In this document: in pieces, positions 1 through 8,700 of the stretch
How the letters are laid out: each line of letters begins with the position of its first letter
Position numbering within the stretch: position 1 is the first letter of the stretch
Source: Salinivirgaceae bacterium
GTDB taxonomy: Bacteria; Bacteroidota; Bacteroidia; Bacteroidales; SZUA-534
Length of the DNA stretch: 60,541 nt
Direction of reading: 5' to 3'
Assembly (NCBI GenBank): GCA_024405635.1
Contig: JAKSOL010000018.1
Location: forward strand, 1-60,541
Translations under genes and position numbers: made by a program
The notes under the pieces: model-generated
What the model was told of the DNA's origin: nothing
The model's input: only the letters and a program-made list of their open reading frames with translations
The model's database searches: none

Positions 1-293
1 CGGCTTCGGCAAGCTCAGCCACCCAATGTACCCGGTGCCTGAGCCAGTCGAAGGCGCGGTTCGTTTGTTGAATCGTTGATTTGTTAAACCGATAACCTAA
101 AACGTAGAACTTACCACGTATTAATCTCTAATCATTAAACATTCCAAAGGCGGCTTCGGCAAGCTCAGCCACCCAATGTACCCGGTGCCTGAGCCAGTCG
201 AAGGCGCGGTTCGTTTGTTGAATCGTTGATACGTTGAACAGATAACCTAAAACGTAAAACTTACCACGTATTAATCTCTAATCATTAAACATT
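1..293. repeat. 150-bp tandem repeat, two copies, with REP-like palindrome
   Basis: Positions 1-143 and 151-293 are near-identical copies with a 150-bp period. The first 80 bases match perfectly; the rest differs at a few positions. Each copy opens with an imperfect inverted repeat: arms at 1-23 and 34-56 of the unit match at 18 of 23 positions, and contain the GCTTCGGCAAGCTCAGCC and CTGAGCCAGTCGAAGG words typical of intergenic palindromes in Bacteroidota. The AT-rich remainder contains short GTTGAATCGTTGAT-like words that recur in inverted form near 318-350. No coding frame is supported. The array lies downstream of dusB (minus strand) and continues off the window edge, so the copy number is unknown. 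Confidence 0.85.
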
Positions 294-368
294 AAACATT
301 AACTCGAAGACACATCGCATCAACGATTAAACAAATCAACGCATCAACAACTTACAACCGTAGAAAAA

Positions 369-1343
369 TTACCCCCATCGTTCAGCAATATCGTCAAGAA
401 TTTGAAGAATAACTTTAGGGTCCTTTTCGGTAACTAAACGAGCGCGAGTCTCTTTAAAATTGGGCAAACCTTTGAAATAGTTTGAAAGGTGGGTGCGCAT
501 TTCAAACACTCCAACCACATCGCCTTTCCAGTCGAGCGAGTATTGCAAATGACGTTTTATTAGTTCTACACGTTCAACCACGCTAGGTTGTGGCAACAAT
601 TCACCAGTTGCTATGTAGTGTTTGGTTTGACTAAAAATCCAAGGGTTGCCAATAGTTGCACGTCCAATCATCACAGCATCAACACCATAACGATCAAACA
701 TTTGCACAGCTTTTTGAGGGCTATCAATATCGCCGTTACCAATAACAGGAATGTGCATGCGAGGATTGTTCTTCACCTCGCCAATTAACGACCAGTCGGC
801 CTCACCTTTATACATTTGGCTTCGTGTGCGGCCATGAATAGTAATAGCCTCAATGCCTACATCTTGCAGGCGTTCGGCAATATCAACAATAGGTTTATCG
901 GTGTCGTCCCAACCAAGACGGGTTTTAACTGTTACGGGTAAATTCACTGCATCAACCACTCGGCGAGTTATTTCAACCATCAGAGGAATGTTTTGCAACA
1001 AACCAGCGCCAGCGCCTTTGCCTGCAATTTTTTTAACGGGGCAACCAAAATTAATGTCAATCAAGTCGGGTTTTGCCTGCTCAACCATCTGAGCAGCGGC
1101 AACCATCGATTCGGGATCTTTTCCGTAAATTTGAATACCAACAGGGCGTTCACTGTCGGCAATGTCGAGTTTTTTTACTGTTTTTGAAGCTTCGCGAATC
1201 AATCCGTCAGCCGATACAAATTCGGTGTACATCAAGTCGGCACCTTGCTCTTTGCAGATGCGGCGAAACGACGGGTCGCTTACGTCTTCCATTGGAGCAA
1301 ATGCTACTGGTCGGTAACCAAAGTCGATGTTACGTATCTTCAT
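369..1343 (-). CDS. dusB: tRNA-dihydrouridine synthase (DusB family)
   Basis: Reduces specific uridines in the tRNA D-loop to dihydrouridine with FMN and NADPH in the cytoplasm. The protein is about 324 residues and opens with the family's APMEDVSDPSFR motif. It carries INFGCPVKKIAGKGAGAGLL, whose Cys is the catalytic acid in the Dus family, followed by TVKTRLGW, ITIHGRTRSQMYKG and VMIGRATIGNPWIF, which are FMN-binding segments of the TIM barrel. A longer frame begins at a GTG at 1367, but that codon lies inside the terminator hairpin of the tRNA gene. The ATG at 1343 directly precedes the family's normal start and is preferred. It is transcribed away from the tRNA gene, possibly by read-through from it. 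DusB is a family-level assignment; DusA and DusC differ mainly in tRNA position. Confidence 0.93.
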   Translation of the reverse strand: MKIRNIDFGYRPVAFAPMEDVSDPSFRRICKEQGADLMYTEFVSADGLIREASKTVKKLDIADSERPVGIQIYGKDPESMVAAAQMVEQAKPDLIDINFGCPVKKIAGKGAGAGLLQNIPLMVEITRRVVDAVNLPVTVKTRLGWDDTDKPIVDIAERLQDVGIEAITIHGRTRSQMYKGEADWSLIGEVKNNPRMHIPVIGNGDIDSPQKAVQMFDRYGVDAVMIGRATIGNPWIFSQTKHYIATGELLPQPSVVERVELIKRHLQYSLDWKGDVVGVFEMRTHLSNYFKGLPNFKETRARLVTEKDPKVILQILDDIAERWG

Positions 1344-1351
1344 ATCAAAAA

Positions 1352-1380
1352 CAAAAAAAGCACTCACATTTGTAAGTGCT
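1352..1380 (-). terminator. Intrinsic terminator after tRNA(CAU)
   Basis: On the minus strand a hairpin with AGCACT/AGTGCT arms (1359-1380) is followed immediately by a run of seven T. It begins one base after the encoded CCA of the tRNA and ends just before the dusB start, so it probably trims or attenuates the transcript. Confidence 0.75.
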
Positions 1381-1381
1381 T

Positions 1382-1459
1382 TGGTGGACCCAGCTGGGCT
1401 TGAACCAGCGACCCCCTGATTATGAGTCAGGTGCTGCTAACCAACTGAGCTATGAGTCC
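1382..1459 (-). tRNA. tRNA with CAU anticodon (elongator Met or Ile2)
   Basis: The minus strand folds as a tRNA: acceptor GGACTCA pairs with TGGGTCC over 7 bp (with a T-G pair), discriminator A at 1385, and CCA is encoded at 1382-1384. The anticodon stem-loop is CCTGA-CTCATAA-TCAGG, giving anticodon CAU; the T arm reads GCTGGTTCAAGCCCAGC. A CAU anticodon with a CTCATAA loop is found in both elongator tRNA-Met and the lysidine-modified tRNA-Ile2. The acceptor lacks initiator features (position 1 pairs), so initiator Met is unlikely. I cannot separate Met from Ile2 by eye. The D arm has a weak outer pair. Confidence 0.93.
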
Positions 1460-1965
1460 AGTTTCCCGTTTTTTGGGACTGCAATATTACAATATGCTTT
1501 TTACTTTATCAATAGTTGAGGTTGAAATAATGCAGAACAACACAAAAACTAATTATTGAGCCGTTCATATTATATAGGTGTATAAAAGTTCATGTTTTCA
1601 ACATAAATCTGTTTACAAACTTGAATGTTTGACGTTCGTCGCGCATAAAAATGACAATAAAAAGCAGAGGTATAGTAAAAAATAATGTAAAAGAGGTACT
1701 GCAATGAGTTGTTGAACAAAGAATGATGTGTATATTGTAATGCATTGTATTACAATCTGATACAGGTGTAATAATGTGGGATAATTGAAGAGAAAAACGG
1801 GAAATAAAGGCAACCGAAAAAATATATTGGCAAAATGTGTTGTTCTTAATTCTTTTTGTAATTTGCCGACCGATTTGCTAAAAGGGTAGAGCGCTTGCAC
1901 TCTGCGAGAAAAGCCGATTGTTAAACTATTAAATAAACTATAACTAAAAACAAATCAAAAAGGCT
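1460..1965. other. Non-coding stretch upstream of exbB with an inverted repeat
   Basis: No convincing gene lies here. A perfect 8-bp inverted repeat, ATTGTAAT and ATTACAAT separated by 7 bp, sits at 1734-1756 and could be an operator. A weak promoter-like pair (TTG at 1840-1842, TAATTTG at 1859-1865) would give a leader of about 95 bases before exbB; it is one base short of the TAnnTTTG consensus. A 95-codon reading frame on the minus strand (1613-1900) is rich in Leu/Phe, has no recognisable motif and is probably chance. Confidence 0.5.
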
Positions 1966-2769
1966 ATGAAAAAACTATTTACGTTATTAGCTATGACGAT
2001 GATGCTAGCTGTAGCATCAGTTAGTGTGAAGGCTCAAGATTCAGTTGCTTCTGCCGACACAAACAAAGTTGAACAAGTTGCTGCAACAAACGACGCTGCA
2101 GCTCCTGCAGCAGCTGAGGATGAAATCCAAGGCAATGCAGCTCACCAAGCAATTAAACAAAAATTCATCGAAGGTGGTGTGGGCTTTATGACCTCCGTTA
2201 TCCTTTGCTTGATTTTAGGTTTGGCTGTTGCAATTGAGAGAATTATCTTCTTGAGTCTTTCGTCAACCAACACCAAAAAACTTTTGGTTAAAGTTGAGGC
2301 TGCTCTTAACGAGGGTGGTGTTGAGGCTGCAAAAGAGGTTTGCCGCAATACTCGCGGTCCTGTTGCTAGCATCTTCTACCAAGGTCTTGATCGTGCCGAC
2401 GAAGGCATTGAGATGGTTGAAAAATCAGTTATCTCTTACGGAGGTGTTCAATCAGGTTTGCTTGAGAAGAACCTTACCTGGATTGCATTGTTTATCGCTC
2501 TAGGCCCAATGTTGGGATTCTTGGGAACTGTAATCGGTATGGTGGCTGCGTTCGATGCTATTAAAGTTGCAGGTGATATTAGCCCCGCATTGGTTGCTGG
2601 TGGTATTTCAGTGTCACTTATCACAACAATGGCAGGTTTGATTGTAGCTATGATTCTTCAAGTGTTCTACAACTACTGCGTATCAAAAATTGATGCTATT
2701 ATCAACGATATGGAAGATGCTTCTATCTCTTTGATTGACATTCTTTACAAATACAATAAAAACAAATAA
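1966..2769 (+). CDS. exbB: MotA/TolQ/ExbB proton channel family protein
   Basis: Proton-conducting subunit of an inner-membrane motor that energises TonB-type outer membrane transport, together with ExbD partners. The 267-residue protein has an N-terminal signal-like segment (about residues 5-23, ending near KAQDS), an Ala-rich linker, a membrane span around 70-92, a long cytoplasmic loop, and two closely spaced spans around 170-235. The last spans carry the family pattern GPMLGFLGTVIGMVAAFDAI and the Gly/Thr-rich ISVSLITTMAGLIVAMILQ. An extra N-terminal signal-like stretch is common in Bacteroidota ExbB. It is the first gene of a tightly packed run: the next gene starts 2 bases after its stop. 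Which TonB it serves cannot be told. Confidence 0.92.
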   Translation: MKKLFTLLAMTMMLAVASVSVKAQDSVASADTNKVEQVAATNDAAAPAAAEDEIQGNAAHQAIKQKFIEGGVGFMTSVILCLILGLAVAIERIIFLSLSSTNTKKLLVKVEAALNEGGVEAAKEVCRNTRGPVASIFYQGLDRADEGIEMVEKSVISYGGVQSGLLEKNLTWIALFIALGPMLGFLGTVIGMVAAFDAIKVAGDISPALVAGGISVSLITTMAGLIVAMILQVFYNYCVSKIDAIINDMEDASISLIDILYKYNKNK

Positions 2770-2771
2770 TC

Positions 2772-3179
2772 ATGACCAAAATAGCTAACTATGTACTTTA
2801 TGTTTTACTAGTAGTATGCGTATTGGTCGCAGTACTATTTGGTATGGGTAAAGTAACAGAAGATGCACTTTTGTACTTGGCATATGCTCTATTGGGCATT
2901 GCTGCTGCAACTGTTGCTGTTCTTATGATAGCTGGCATGTTCAAGTCAAAGCAATCGATTATTCGCTCTGGTATTCTTGTATTGATAATTGGAGCAATTC
3001 TAGGTATTGCTTACTCATTCTCGTCAGGTGTAATGCCAAATTTCTTTGGTGCTGAGAACTATGAGTTGACTGCTAGCTCGCTTAAGTTTATAGACACAAT
3101 GTTGTACACTTTGTATATTGCATTCGTTGGTGCAGTATTGAGCATAGTATTCATTGAAGTTAAATCATCAGTTGAATAA
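2772..3179 (+). CDS. Four-span membrane protein between exbB and exbD
   Basis: I do not recognise a named family. The 135-residue protein is almost entirely hydrophobic, with four predicted spans near residues 5-24, 33-54, 64-84 and 107-129, separated by short loops; one loop holds FKSKQSI. It has no obvious catalytic residues. It lies 2 bases after exbB and 28 bases before the first exbD. That location implies it is co-translated with the motor subunits and may be an accessory or assembly factor of the ExbB/ExbD complex. This role is inferred only from position. Confidence 0.85.
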   Translation: MTKIANYVLYVLLVVCVLVAVLFGMGKVTEDALLYLAYALLGIAAATVAVLMIAGMFKSKQSIIRSGILVLIIGAILGIAYSFSSGVMPNFFGAENYELTASSLKFIDTMLYTLYIAFVGAVLSIVFIEVKSSVE

Positions 3180-3207
3180 TTTTCGCTACTACTAAAACGG
3201 AATTAAT

Positions 3208-3783
3208 ATGGCAAAGAAAACACCAGCGGTACCTTCATCATCATTGGCTGATATTGCTTTCATGTTGTTGATTTTCTTCTTGGTAACAACAACAATGGAT
3301 ACCGATGCGGGTCTTTCGCGTATGTTGCCGCCTCCAGTTCCAAAAGAACAACAAAGCGACGACATGAAGATTAAAGAAAGAAACGTATATGTTGTCCTTA
3401 TCAATAAATATGACCAATTGCTGGTTGAGGGTGAGCCTATGAATATCAAGGACTTAAAAGAGAAGACTAAAGAATTCATTGCAAACCCAGCAGATGACCC
3501 AGAGTTGCCAGAAAAAGAAGATAAAGAAATTCCATTCTTTGGCGTTTATCCTGTGTCAAAACAGGTTATATCGTTGCAAAACGACCGTGGTACATCTTAT
3601 GGCTTGTATATTCAAGTTCAAGACGAGTTGGCGGCAGCTTACAATGAATTGAGAAATGAGCTAGCTCTTAAAAAGTTTAGTAAACCTTACGATGATTTGG
3701 ACAAAGAAAGACAAGATGCGATTAGAAAAATCTATCCGCAAAGTATTTCTGAGGCTGAACCTAAAAACTATGGAGACAGATAA
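3208..3783 (+). CDS. exbD: ExbD/TolR family protein, first copy
   Basis: Motor subunit that pairs with ExbB; a single N-terminal span carries the proton-binding Asp and the C-terminal domain lies in the periplasm. The span includes SLADIAFMLLIFFLV (about residues 11-26), with the conserved Asp at position 14, followed by a Pro-rich turn (LPPPVP). At 191 residues it is longer than the usual 130-150, with a periplasmic region containing a charged insert around residues 95-115. Its stop overlaps the start of the second ExbD by one base (TAATG), indicating translational coupling. Confidence 0.9.
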   Translation: MAKKTPAVPSSSLADIAFMLLIFFLVTTTMDTDAGLSRMLPPPVPKEQQSDDMKIKERNVYVVLINKYDQLLVEGEPMNIKDLKEKTKEFIANPADDPELPEKEDKEIPFFGVYPVSKQVISLQNDRGTSYGLYIQVQDELAAAYNELRNELALKKFSKPYDDLDKERQDAIRKIYPQSISEAEPKNYGDR

Positions 3784-4253
3784 TGGGAAAGTTTAGAGAA
3801 AAAGGCGGAAAAGAAACTCCAGAGATTTCTACCGCATCGTTGCCAGATATCGTTTTCATGTTGTTGTTCTTCTTTATGGTTTCAACAACTATGAAAGAGG
3901 TTGACTTGAAAGTACAGATTAACACTCCTTTAGCTTCTGAGATTAAGAAGTTGGAGAAGAAATCATTGGTAAGCTACATTTATATTGGTAAACCAAAACA
4001 AAAGTTTGTTAAAGCTTACGGTTCTGAGCCTCGTATTCAGTTGAATGATACTTTTGCCGAAGTTAAGGATATTCCTGACTACATTGAGGCTGAGCGTCAA
4101 CAACGCGACGAAAAAGAGGTTCCTTTGATGACAACTTCTCTAAAGGTTGATGAGAAAACTAAAATGGGTATTGTTACCGACGTTAAACAAGAGTTGCGTA
4201 AAGTAAGTGCCCTTAAGATTAACTACTCAACCAAAAAGGCTGTAAGACAATAA
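3783..4253 (+). CDS. exbD: ExbD/TolR family protein, second copy
   Basis: A second ExbD-like subunit, 156 residues. The single span contains SLPDIVFMLLFFFMVSTTM (about residues 17-36) with the conserved Asp of the family. The periplasmic part includes an IYIGKPK strand and a VTDVKQELRKVSALKINYST ending that resembles the ExbD/TolR fold. Bacteroidota commonly encode two different ExbD proteins side by side. The divergence between this copy and the preceding one suggests a heteromeric motor, not a recent duplication. A strong terminator follows at 4274, closing the four-gene unit that starts at exbB. Confidence 0.9.
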   Translation: MGKFREKGGKETPEISTASLPDIVFMLLFFFMVSTTMKEVDLKVQINTPLASEIKKLEKKSLVSYIYIGKPKQKFVKAYGSEPRIQLNDTFAEVKDIPDYIEAERQQRDEKEVPLMTTSLKVDEKTKMGIVTDVKQELRKVSALKINYSTKKAVRQ

Positions 4254-4273
4254 TTTTTATTGTTACGATATCA

Positions 4274-4305
4274 AAAGGCTGTTGTTTATTCAACAGCCTT
4301 TTTTT
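4274..4305 (+). terminator. Intrinsic terminator of the exbB-exbD unit
   Basis: Perfect 11-bp stem AAAGGCTGTTG / CAACAGCCTTT with a 6-base loop, followed by a T run. It lies 21 bases after the last exbD stop codon. Confidence 0.92.
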
Positions 4306-4411
4306 GTTTGTATGCTATTGTTACTCACAAATGCTTTAACGTTAGTAAAACAAACCAACTTTAAGTCGAAAATTGATGTACACTTGCATAGTCTTTTTAC
4401 AATAAATGTGT

Positions 4412-4858
4412 ATGAAAGTATTGCGTAAATTATTCATGTTAGCAATAGCAATGTTAATGTTGCAAAGTTGCGGTGAGTTTAAGGATCTTGAACTTGTAAC
4501 TATCAATTCGGTTAATGTCAATAAAGTGAAACTCTCGGAAGTTGTTGCTACTGTTGAATTGACAATTCATAATCCCAATTCGCATAAAGTGGTTGTTTAC
4601 AATGCTGATCTTGATTTATTGGTTGACAACAAGAAGATTGGCACAGTGAAGGTGTCGGAAAAAATTATTATGCCTGCAAAAAAGGATGCTAAGTGTAAAG
4701 GTCAAGTTACAATCTTAAATCGCGAAACTTTTAAAGTTGGGTCTTCTTTAGTTCAGTCGTTAGATTTTAATAAGTTGAAATTCAAAATAAAAGGAGATGT
4801 TCAGGGAAAGTATTTAATTAGAAAAACTTTACCTGTTGAGTTAGAACTTAAACGTTAG
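4412..4858 (+). CDS. LEA14-like lipoprotein
   Basis: A predicted lipoprotein of 148 residues: a short hydrophobic signal ends in the lipobox LQSC with Cys at position 20. The mature part begins FKDLELVTINSVNVNKVKLSEVVATVELTIHNPNSHKV, continuing with paired beta strands (VYNADLDLLVDNKKIGTVKV). This is the pattern of the LEA type 2 / water-stress domain, a fibronectin-like fold of unknown biochemical role in bacteria. Another in-frame ATG lies two codons upstream at 4406; the ATG at 4412 gives the typical Met-Lys start of a lipoprotein. It sits 5 bases before the stress protein gene, so the two are probably transcribed together. Function unknown. Confidence 0.78.
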   Translation: MKVLRKLFMLAIAMLMLQSCGEFKDLELVTINSVNVNKVKLSEVVATVELTIHNPNSHKVVVYNADLDLLVDNKKIGTVKVSEKIIMPAKKDAKCKGQVTILNRETFKVGSSLVQSLDFNKLKFKIKGDVQGKYLIRKTLPVELELKR

Positions 4859-4863
4859 TATGC

Positions 4864-5727
4864 ATGAAAAGCAAAGTTCAAATGTCCGAAAGACGTAACC
4901 ATATACTAGTGCCAATCAACTTTTCGCAATGTTCTGAAAATGCGTTGAAACATGCTATTGTGTATGCTAATGCCTTGAATTGCGACGTGAAGATGATTTA
5001 TGTAAAGCGCAATAATGCCGATTATGATTATTCAGTTAGTCGTGAGGATTTTGATGAAGTAGTAAAGTCAAGGGTTATTGAAGATTTTAAGCAACTAATT
5101 TCAACTTATCAGTCGCGGTTAAATGGGAGTTTTGAATATTGTTTTCGCGAAGGAAGTGTTTATGCTGAAGTTTGTAACCAGGCGCTATACGGTGATGCTG
5201 AAATGATTGTTGTAGGAACAAATGGAGTTGATGGTTTTAAGGAGAAGTGGTTTGGAAGTAATGCTTTCAGAATTGTTAGTTATGCCGATTGCCCAACAAT
5301 ATCAATCAATCAAAGTTTTGGTTTAAAGGAGGTTAAAAGAATATTATTGCCTATTGACTTATCTGCAAAATCGAGAAATAAGGTGTCGATGGTGGTAAAC
5401 TTGGCTAAGAAATTTAATGCGCAGGTTGTGGTGGCGGCAATGTGTACTAGTAAACGCGAATCGGCGTTACGTCAACTGGACAAGAGTTTGAAAGAGGTTT
5501 CAAGTTTTTTAGACCGTCATAACGTTGATTATTTACATGAGCGTATTCATACTACAAAAAGAAAAATGGCTCAAACTATTGAGCAGTTTGCAGAAACTCA
5601 TGATATTGATTTAATGGCTGTAGTGGTTGATAAGACTACAAGCAGTTGGCAAGAGTTATTTGGGAATGCAGTTCCTCAAATGTTGGTTAATCATTCAAAA
5701 ATACCGGTTATTTCGGTTAAGATTTAA
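4864..5727 (+). CDS. Universal stress protein, two tandem UspA domains
   Basis: A cytoplasmic 287-residue protein built of two UspA folds (about 8-145 and 155-287). The first domain ends with VGTNGVDGFKEKWFGSNA, which fits the G-x2-G-x9-G-S nucleotide-binding pattern, so it probably binds ATP. The second has VVDKTTSSWQELFGNA at the same place and has lost the glycines, so it probably does not. An alternative start (MSERRNHILVP) lies six codons in. The gene follows the LEA-like lipoprotein by 5 bases. Its stop codon overlaps the left arm of a long hairpin shared with the convergent helicase gene. The specific stress response is not visible from the sequence. Confidence 0.88.
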   Translation: MKSKVQMSERRNHILVPINFSQCSENALKHAIVYANALNCDVKMIYVKRNNADYDYSVSREDFDEVVKSRVIEDFKQLISTYQSRLNGSFEYCFREGSVYAEVCNQALYGDAEMIVVGTNGVDGFKEKWFGSNAFRIVSYADCPTISINQSFGLKEVKRILLPIDLSAKSRNKVSMVVNLAKKFNAQVVVAAMCTSKRESALRQLDKSLKEVSSFLDRHNVDYLHERIHTTKRKMAQTIEQFAETHDIDLMAVVVDKTTSSWQELFGNAVPQMLVNHSKIPVISVKI

Positions 5728-5773
5728 TAAGTAAGAACTACTTAATACAGTGCATTAGTAGTACTTACTTATT
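5726..5773. terminator. Long hairpin between convergent genes
   Basis: An inverted repeat with arms AATAAGTAAGAACTAC and GTAGTACTTACTTATT pairs with one mismatch, and the stem continues inward through TTAAT/ATTA, giving roughly 20 pairs. It starts inside the stop codon of the stress protein gene and ends 12 bases from the stop of the opposing helicase gene. It probably serves as a bidirectional terminator, although the T tracts outside the stem are poor. Confidence 0.6.
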
Positions 5774-5784
5774 ATAAAAATTCA

Positions 5785-8700
5785 TTAAACGTTAACAATC
5801 GTTTGTTTAAGTGGATACCATACAAATCCGCTAACTTTTTTACCATTGCTTAGTTGCTGCAAGGCATCCATATATCTCTTTACTTGATTTTTGTGATTCT
5901 CGGTTTGTGTATGGGTAAACTTGTAGTCAATTACAATTAGTTGGTCGTTAGTTTCAACAACACGATCAAGTCTAATAACTTCGTTATTATGCAAAATAGG
6001 TTGCTCAGTCATTATTTTGTGGTCGGCAAACCATATTGGGGGAGCTGTTGTTATTTGTTTATTTATGATATCAATTAGTTTGTCGCGTTGGCTTGGTTGT
6101 ACTAATCCTTCGTCTATTACAACATCAACTGCATATTCAACATCCGATGGGAGTATTATGTTTTCGTAAATTGAATGGAGTAGCGTACCAAAGTTAATGT
6201 CTTGATTTTTGTCAAGGTTCTTGAAATACTCTTGGTTGCTAGTGTATATGTTTATGTTTGCAGTTATTTTTGAATTGTTGCTTGCAAGTGGTAGGTATTC
6301 AATATCGTTATTGGAGATGCTTGCTTGCGTTAACGAACCTAATGCAAATGTTGTTTCATCTTTTTTTGAAAGGCACAATTCTTCGTCACCAGTGGTTGGA
6401 GTTGTGTTAGTTGCTATTGAGTGAATCAGGAACGATATTAGCGAGTTGCCATGTCCGTTTTGTGGTTTTTTGTAGTTGCAGCAAATATAAAGACCATTAA
6501 CGGCGCGAGTCATAGCAACGTATAATAAGTTCAAATCGTCAATGCACGCCATTAAAAGTTCGTTTTTGTATAATTCAGCGTATTGCGTTTTTTCAAGGTC
6601 TTTGCTCAGTGTTATTGGAATGAGGCTGTTTGGAAAGTTGAAAGGAGCATTGTTAAAAGGTTCTTTTTGTGGGTTAACCCAAACAAGTTCAGATGCATTG
6701 CTTTTCTTTTCCCAATAAGTGAATGGCAGTAACACTATTTTGTATTCCAAACCTTTCGATTTGTGAATTGTAACAATGTTAATGGCGTTTTGCGCGTCAC
6801 TCAACCGAATAGTTTTTTGTGAGCCTTTTTCGTCCCACCAATCAATAAATGACTGAAGATTGGCTACATTTTTTGAGTAAAAGTTAAACACTTCGTCCTC
6901 AAAAGCTGTTATAAATGGGAAGTCGCTTCCTAGTTCGCTACGTTGGCCAATTAGTATTTCAATAAGTTCGGAGGTGATTTGGCTAATGCTTTTGAAAGTG
7001 TAGTTTTCGGTTAGTTCGCGTAGGCCATTAGGCAAGTTGTTGAAAAACGAGTCGCCCTCAATTTGTTGCAAGCTAATGTTTGGTATATAGTTTGGATTGT
7101 CGCTGTTTTTCAGTTTGTTGTATAGTAAATAAACCTGTGCGCGGGCCACACTTTGTTCTTCTTCTTTTAGTGAACTCGACAGAATGAATTTCATTGTGGC
7201 AATAATGAGCTGCAGTGCAGTGTTGCTGCCCAAGACAACCGAATCGCTTGATGTAAATTGGTAGCGTTCTTTGTGGTCGGGATGGTCAAGTTGTGCCTTA
7301 CACAATGCTTTAATAATTGGCGTAGCATCGCTTTTTCGTCTAATTAAAATAGCAATGTCTTTGGGTTGGTAGCCTTGTTGCGCAATTGTGTCAATTGTTT
7401 CAACCACATATTGTGCTATGTCGTCTGTAGAGTCGGTTTTATTGTCATCGGTGTCGAACAATTTAACTTCAACATAGCCGTTGTCTATTGAGGTTTTGTT
7501 TTTGGGCACTCGTTGATGAGCATCGGTGCCGTATATACTGGCAATTGAGTTTAGTGTTGGAGTTCCTTTTCCGTCCATAAATGATTCAACAAATGGAATG
7601 CAAGCGTTGAAAAACCAGTTGTTGAAACATATAATATTTCGGTCGCTACGCCAGTTGGTGTTGCTAAAATTGGGGTTCTCTTCCCAAATGCCAGGAAAGT
7701 CGTGTTTCTGAATGGTGTTGGCTAACAGGTTCCAATCGCCGTTGCGCCATCGATAAATAGCTTGTTTAACGTCGCCAACAATTATTGATTTATTGCCATT
7801 TCCTAAAGCGTTTGCAACCAAAGGTTTAAAATTCTGCCAGTTTATGTTTGATGTGTCTTGAAATTCGTCAATCATAAAATGGTTTATTGTGGTTCCAATT
7901 TTCTCGTAAATGAACGGGGCGTCATCTTCGCCAACCATTTTTTTCAGAAACGGCATTGAGAAATTTAGAGGGAATACGTTTTGCTCGTTACAATAGTTGC
8001 GCACGTATTGGTAAATGCTTACTAGCAATGCATAGCTACTTATGTTTTTCAAAATGATTTTGGCGGTGTAGTAGTCGGAACTCGTTTCGCCCAAAATCAA
8101 ATTGTAAATTTCAGTTGTACAAGTTGTAATTCCGTCATTAATACAAGCAAGTTTGCCAACTGCATCAGTATCTCTTTTTGAAACCCATTTGCTATAATCG
8201 TTGCTTGTTACAGCATCTTTTATTCTACTTCCTAATTCATATTTTTTCGATTCGTTTTTGCCAAGTTTCACCAATGATGAAATGGCGCTACTTTCGTTGT
8301 ATGCGAAATCGTTAGGCGAATAACCATGTTTTGCAACTATGGCTGCAATTTGTTCCGATAATTCGGTAATGCGACTTTCAGTTTTAGAAATTAGTTTTTT
8401 TAGAGTTTCGGCATATTTGTCAAATGCCTTAAAATCTGACAGTTGCTCAATTTCATCATTGTCCATCGACAAAAAATAGTCGTTGATGCTTTTGTTAGCA
8501 AAACTTTCAAGGTCGCCTTGAATGTCCCATTGTTTTCCGTCTTCGGTACGGCTGTCAATAAACTTTTTAATCCACTTGTAAGTTTCCTTGTTGTTGGGAT
8601 TAGTTTGGTAGTCGTTTATCAGTTGCGCAACTGCATTTGACAAAATGTACTTAAAATCGAGTTCAACATTGTATCCAGAGGCAAGGTTCATTTCGTAAGT

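Noticed and set aside
1..293. CRISPR array
   Set aside because: Only two long near-identical units with a 150-bp period; no short repeats with variable spacers and no cas genes.
1613..1900. 95-codon minus-strand frame upstream of exbB
   Set aside because: Leu/Phe-rich composition typical of AT-rich antisense DNA, no motif and no ribosome site; it lies across the likely promoter region of exbB.
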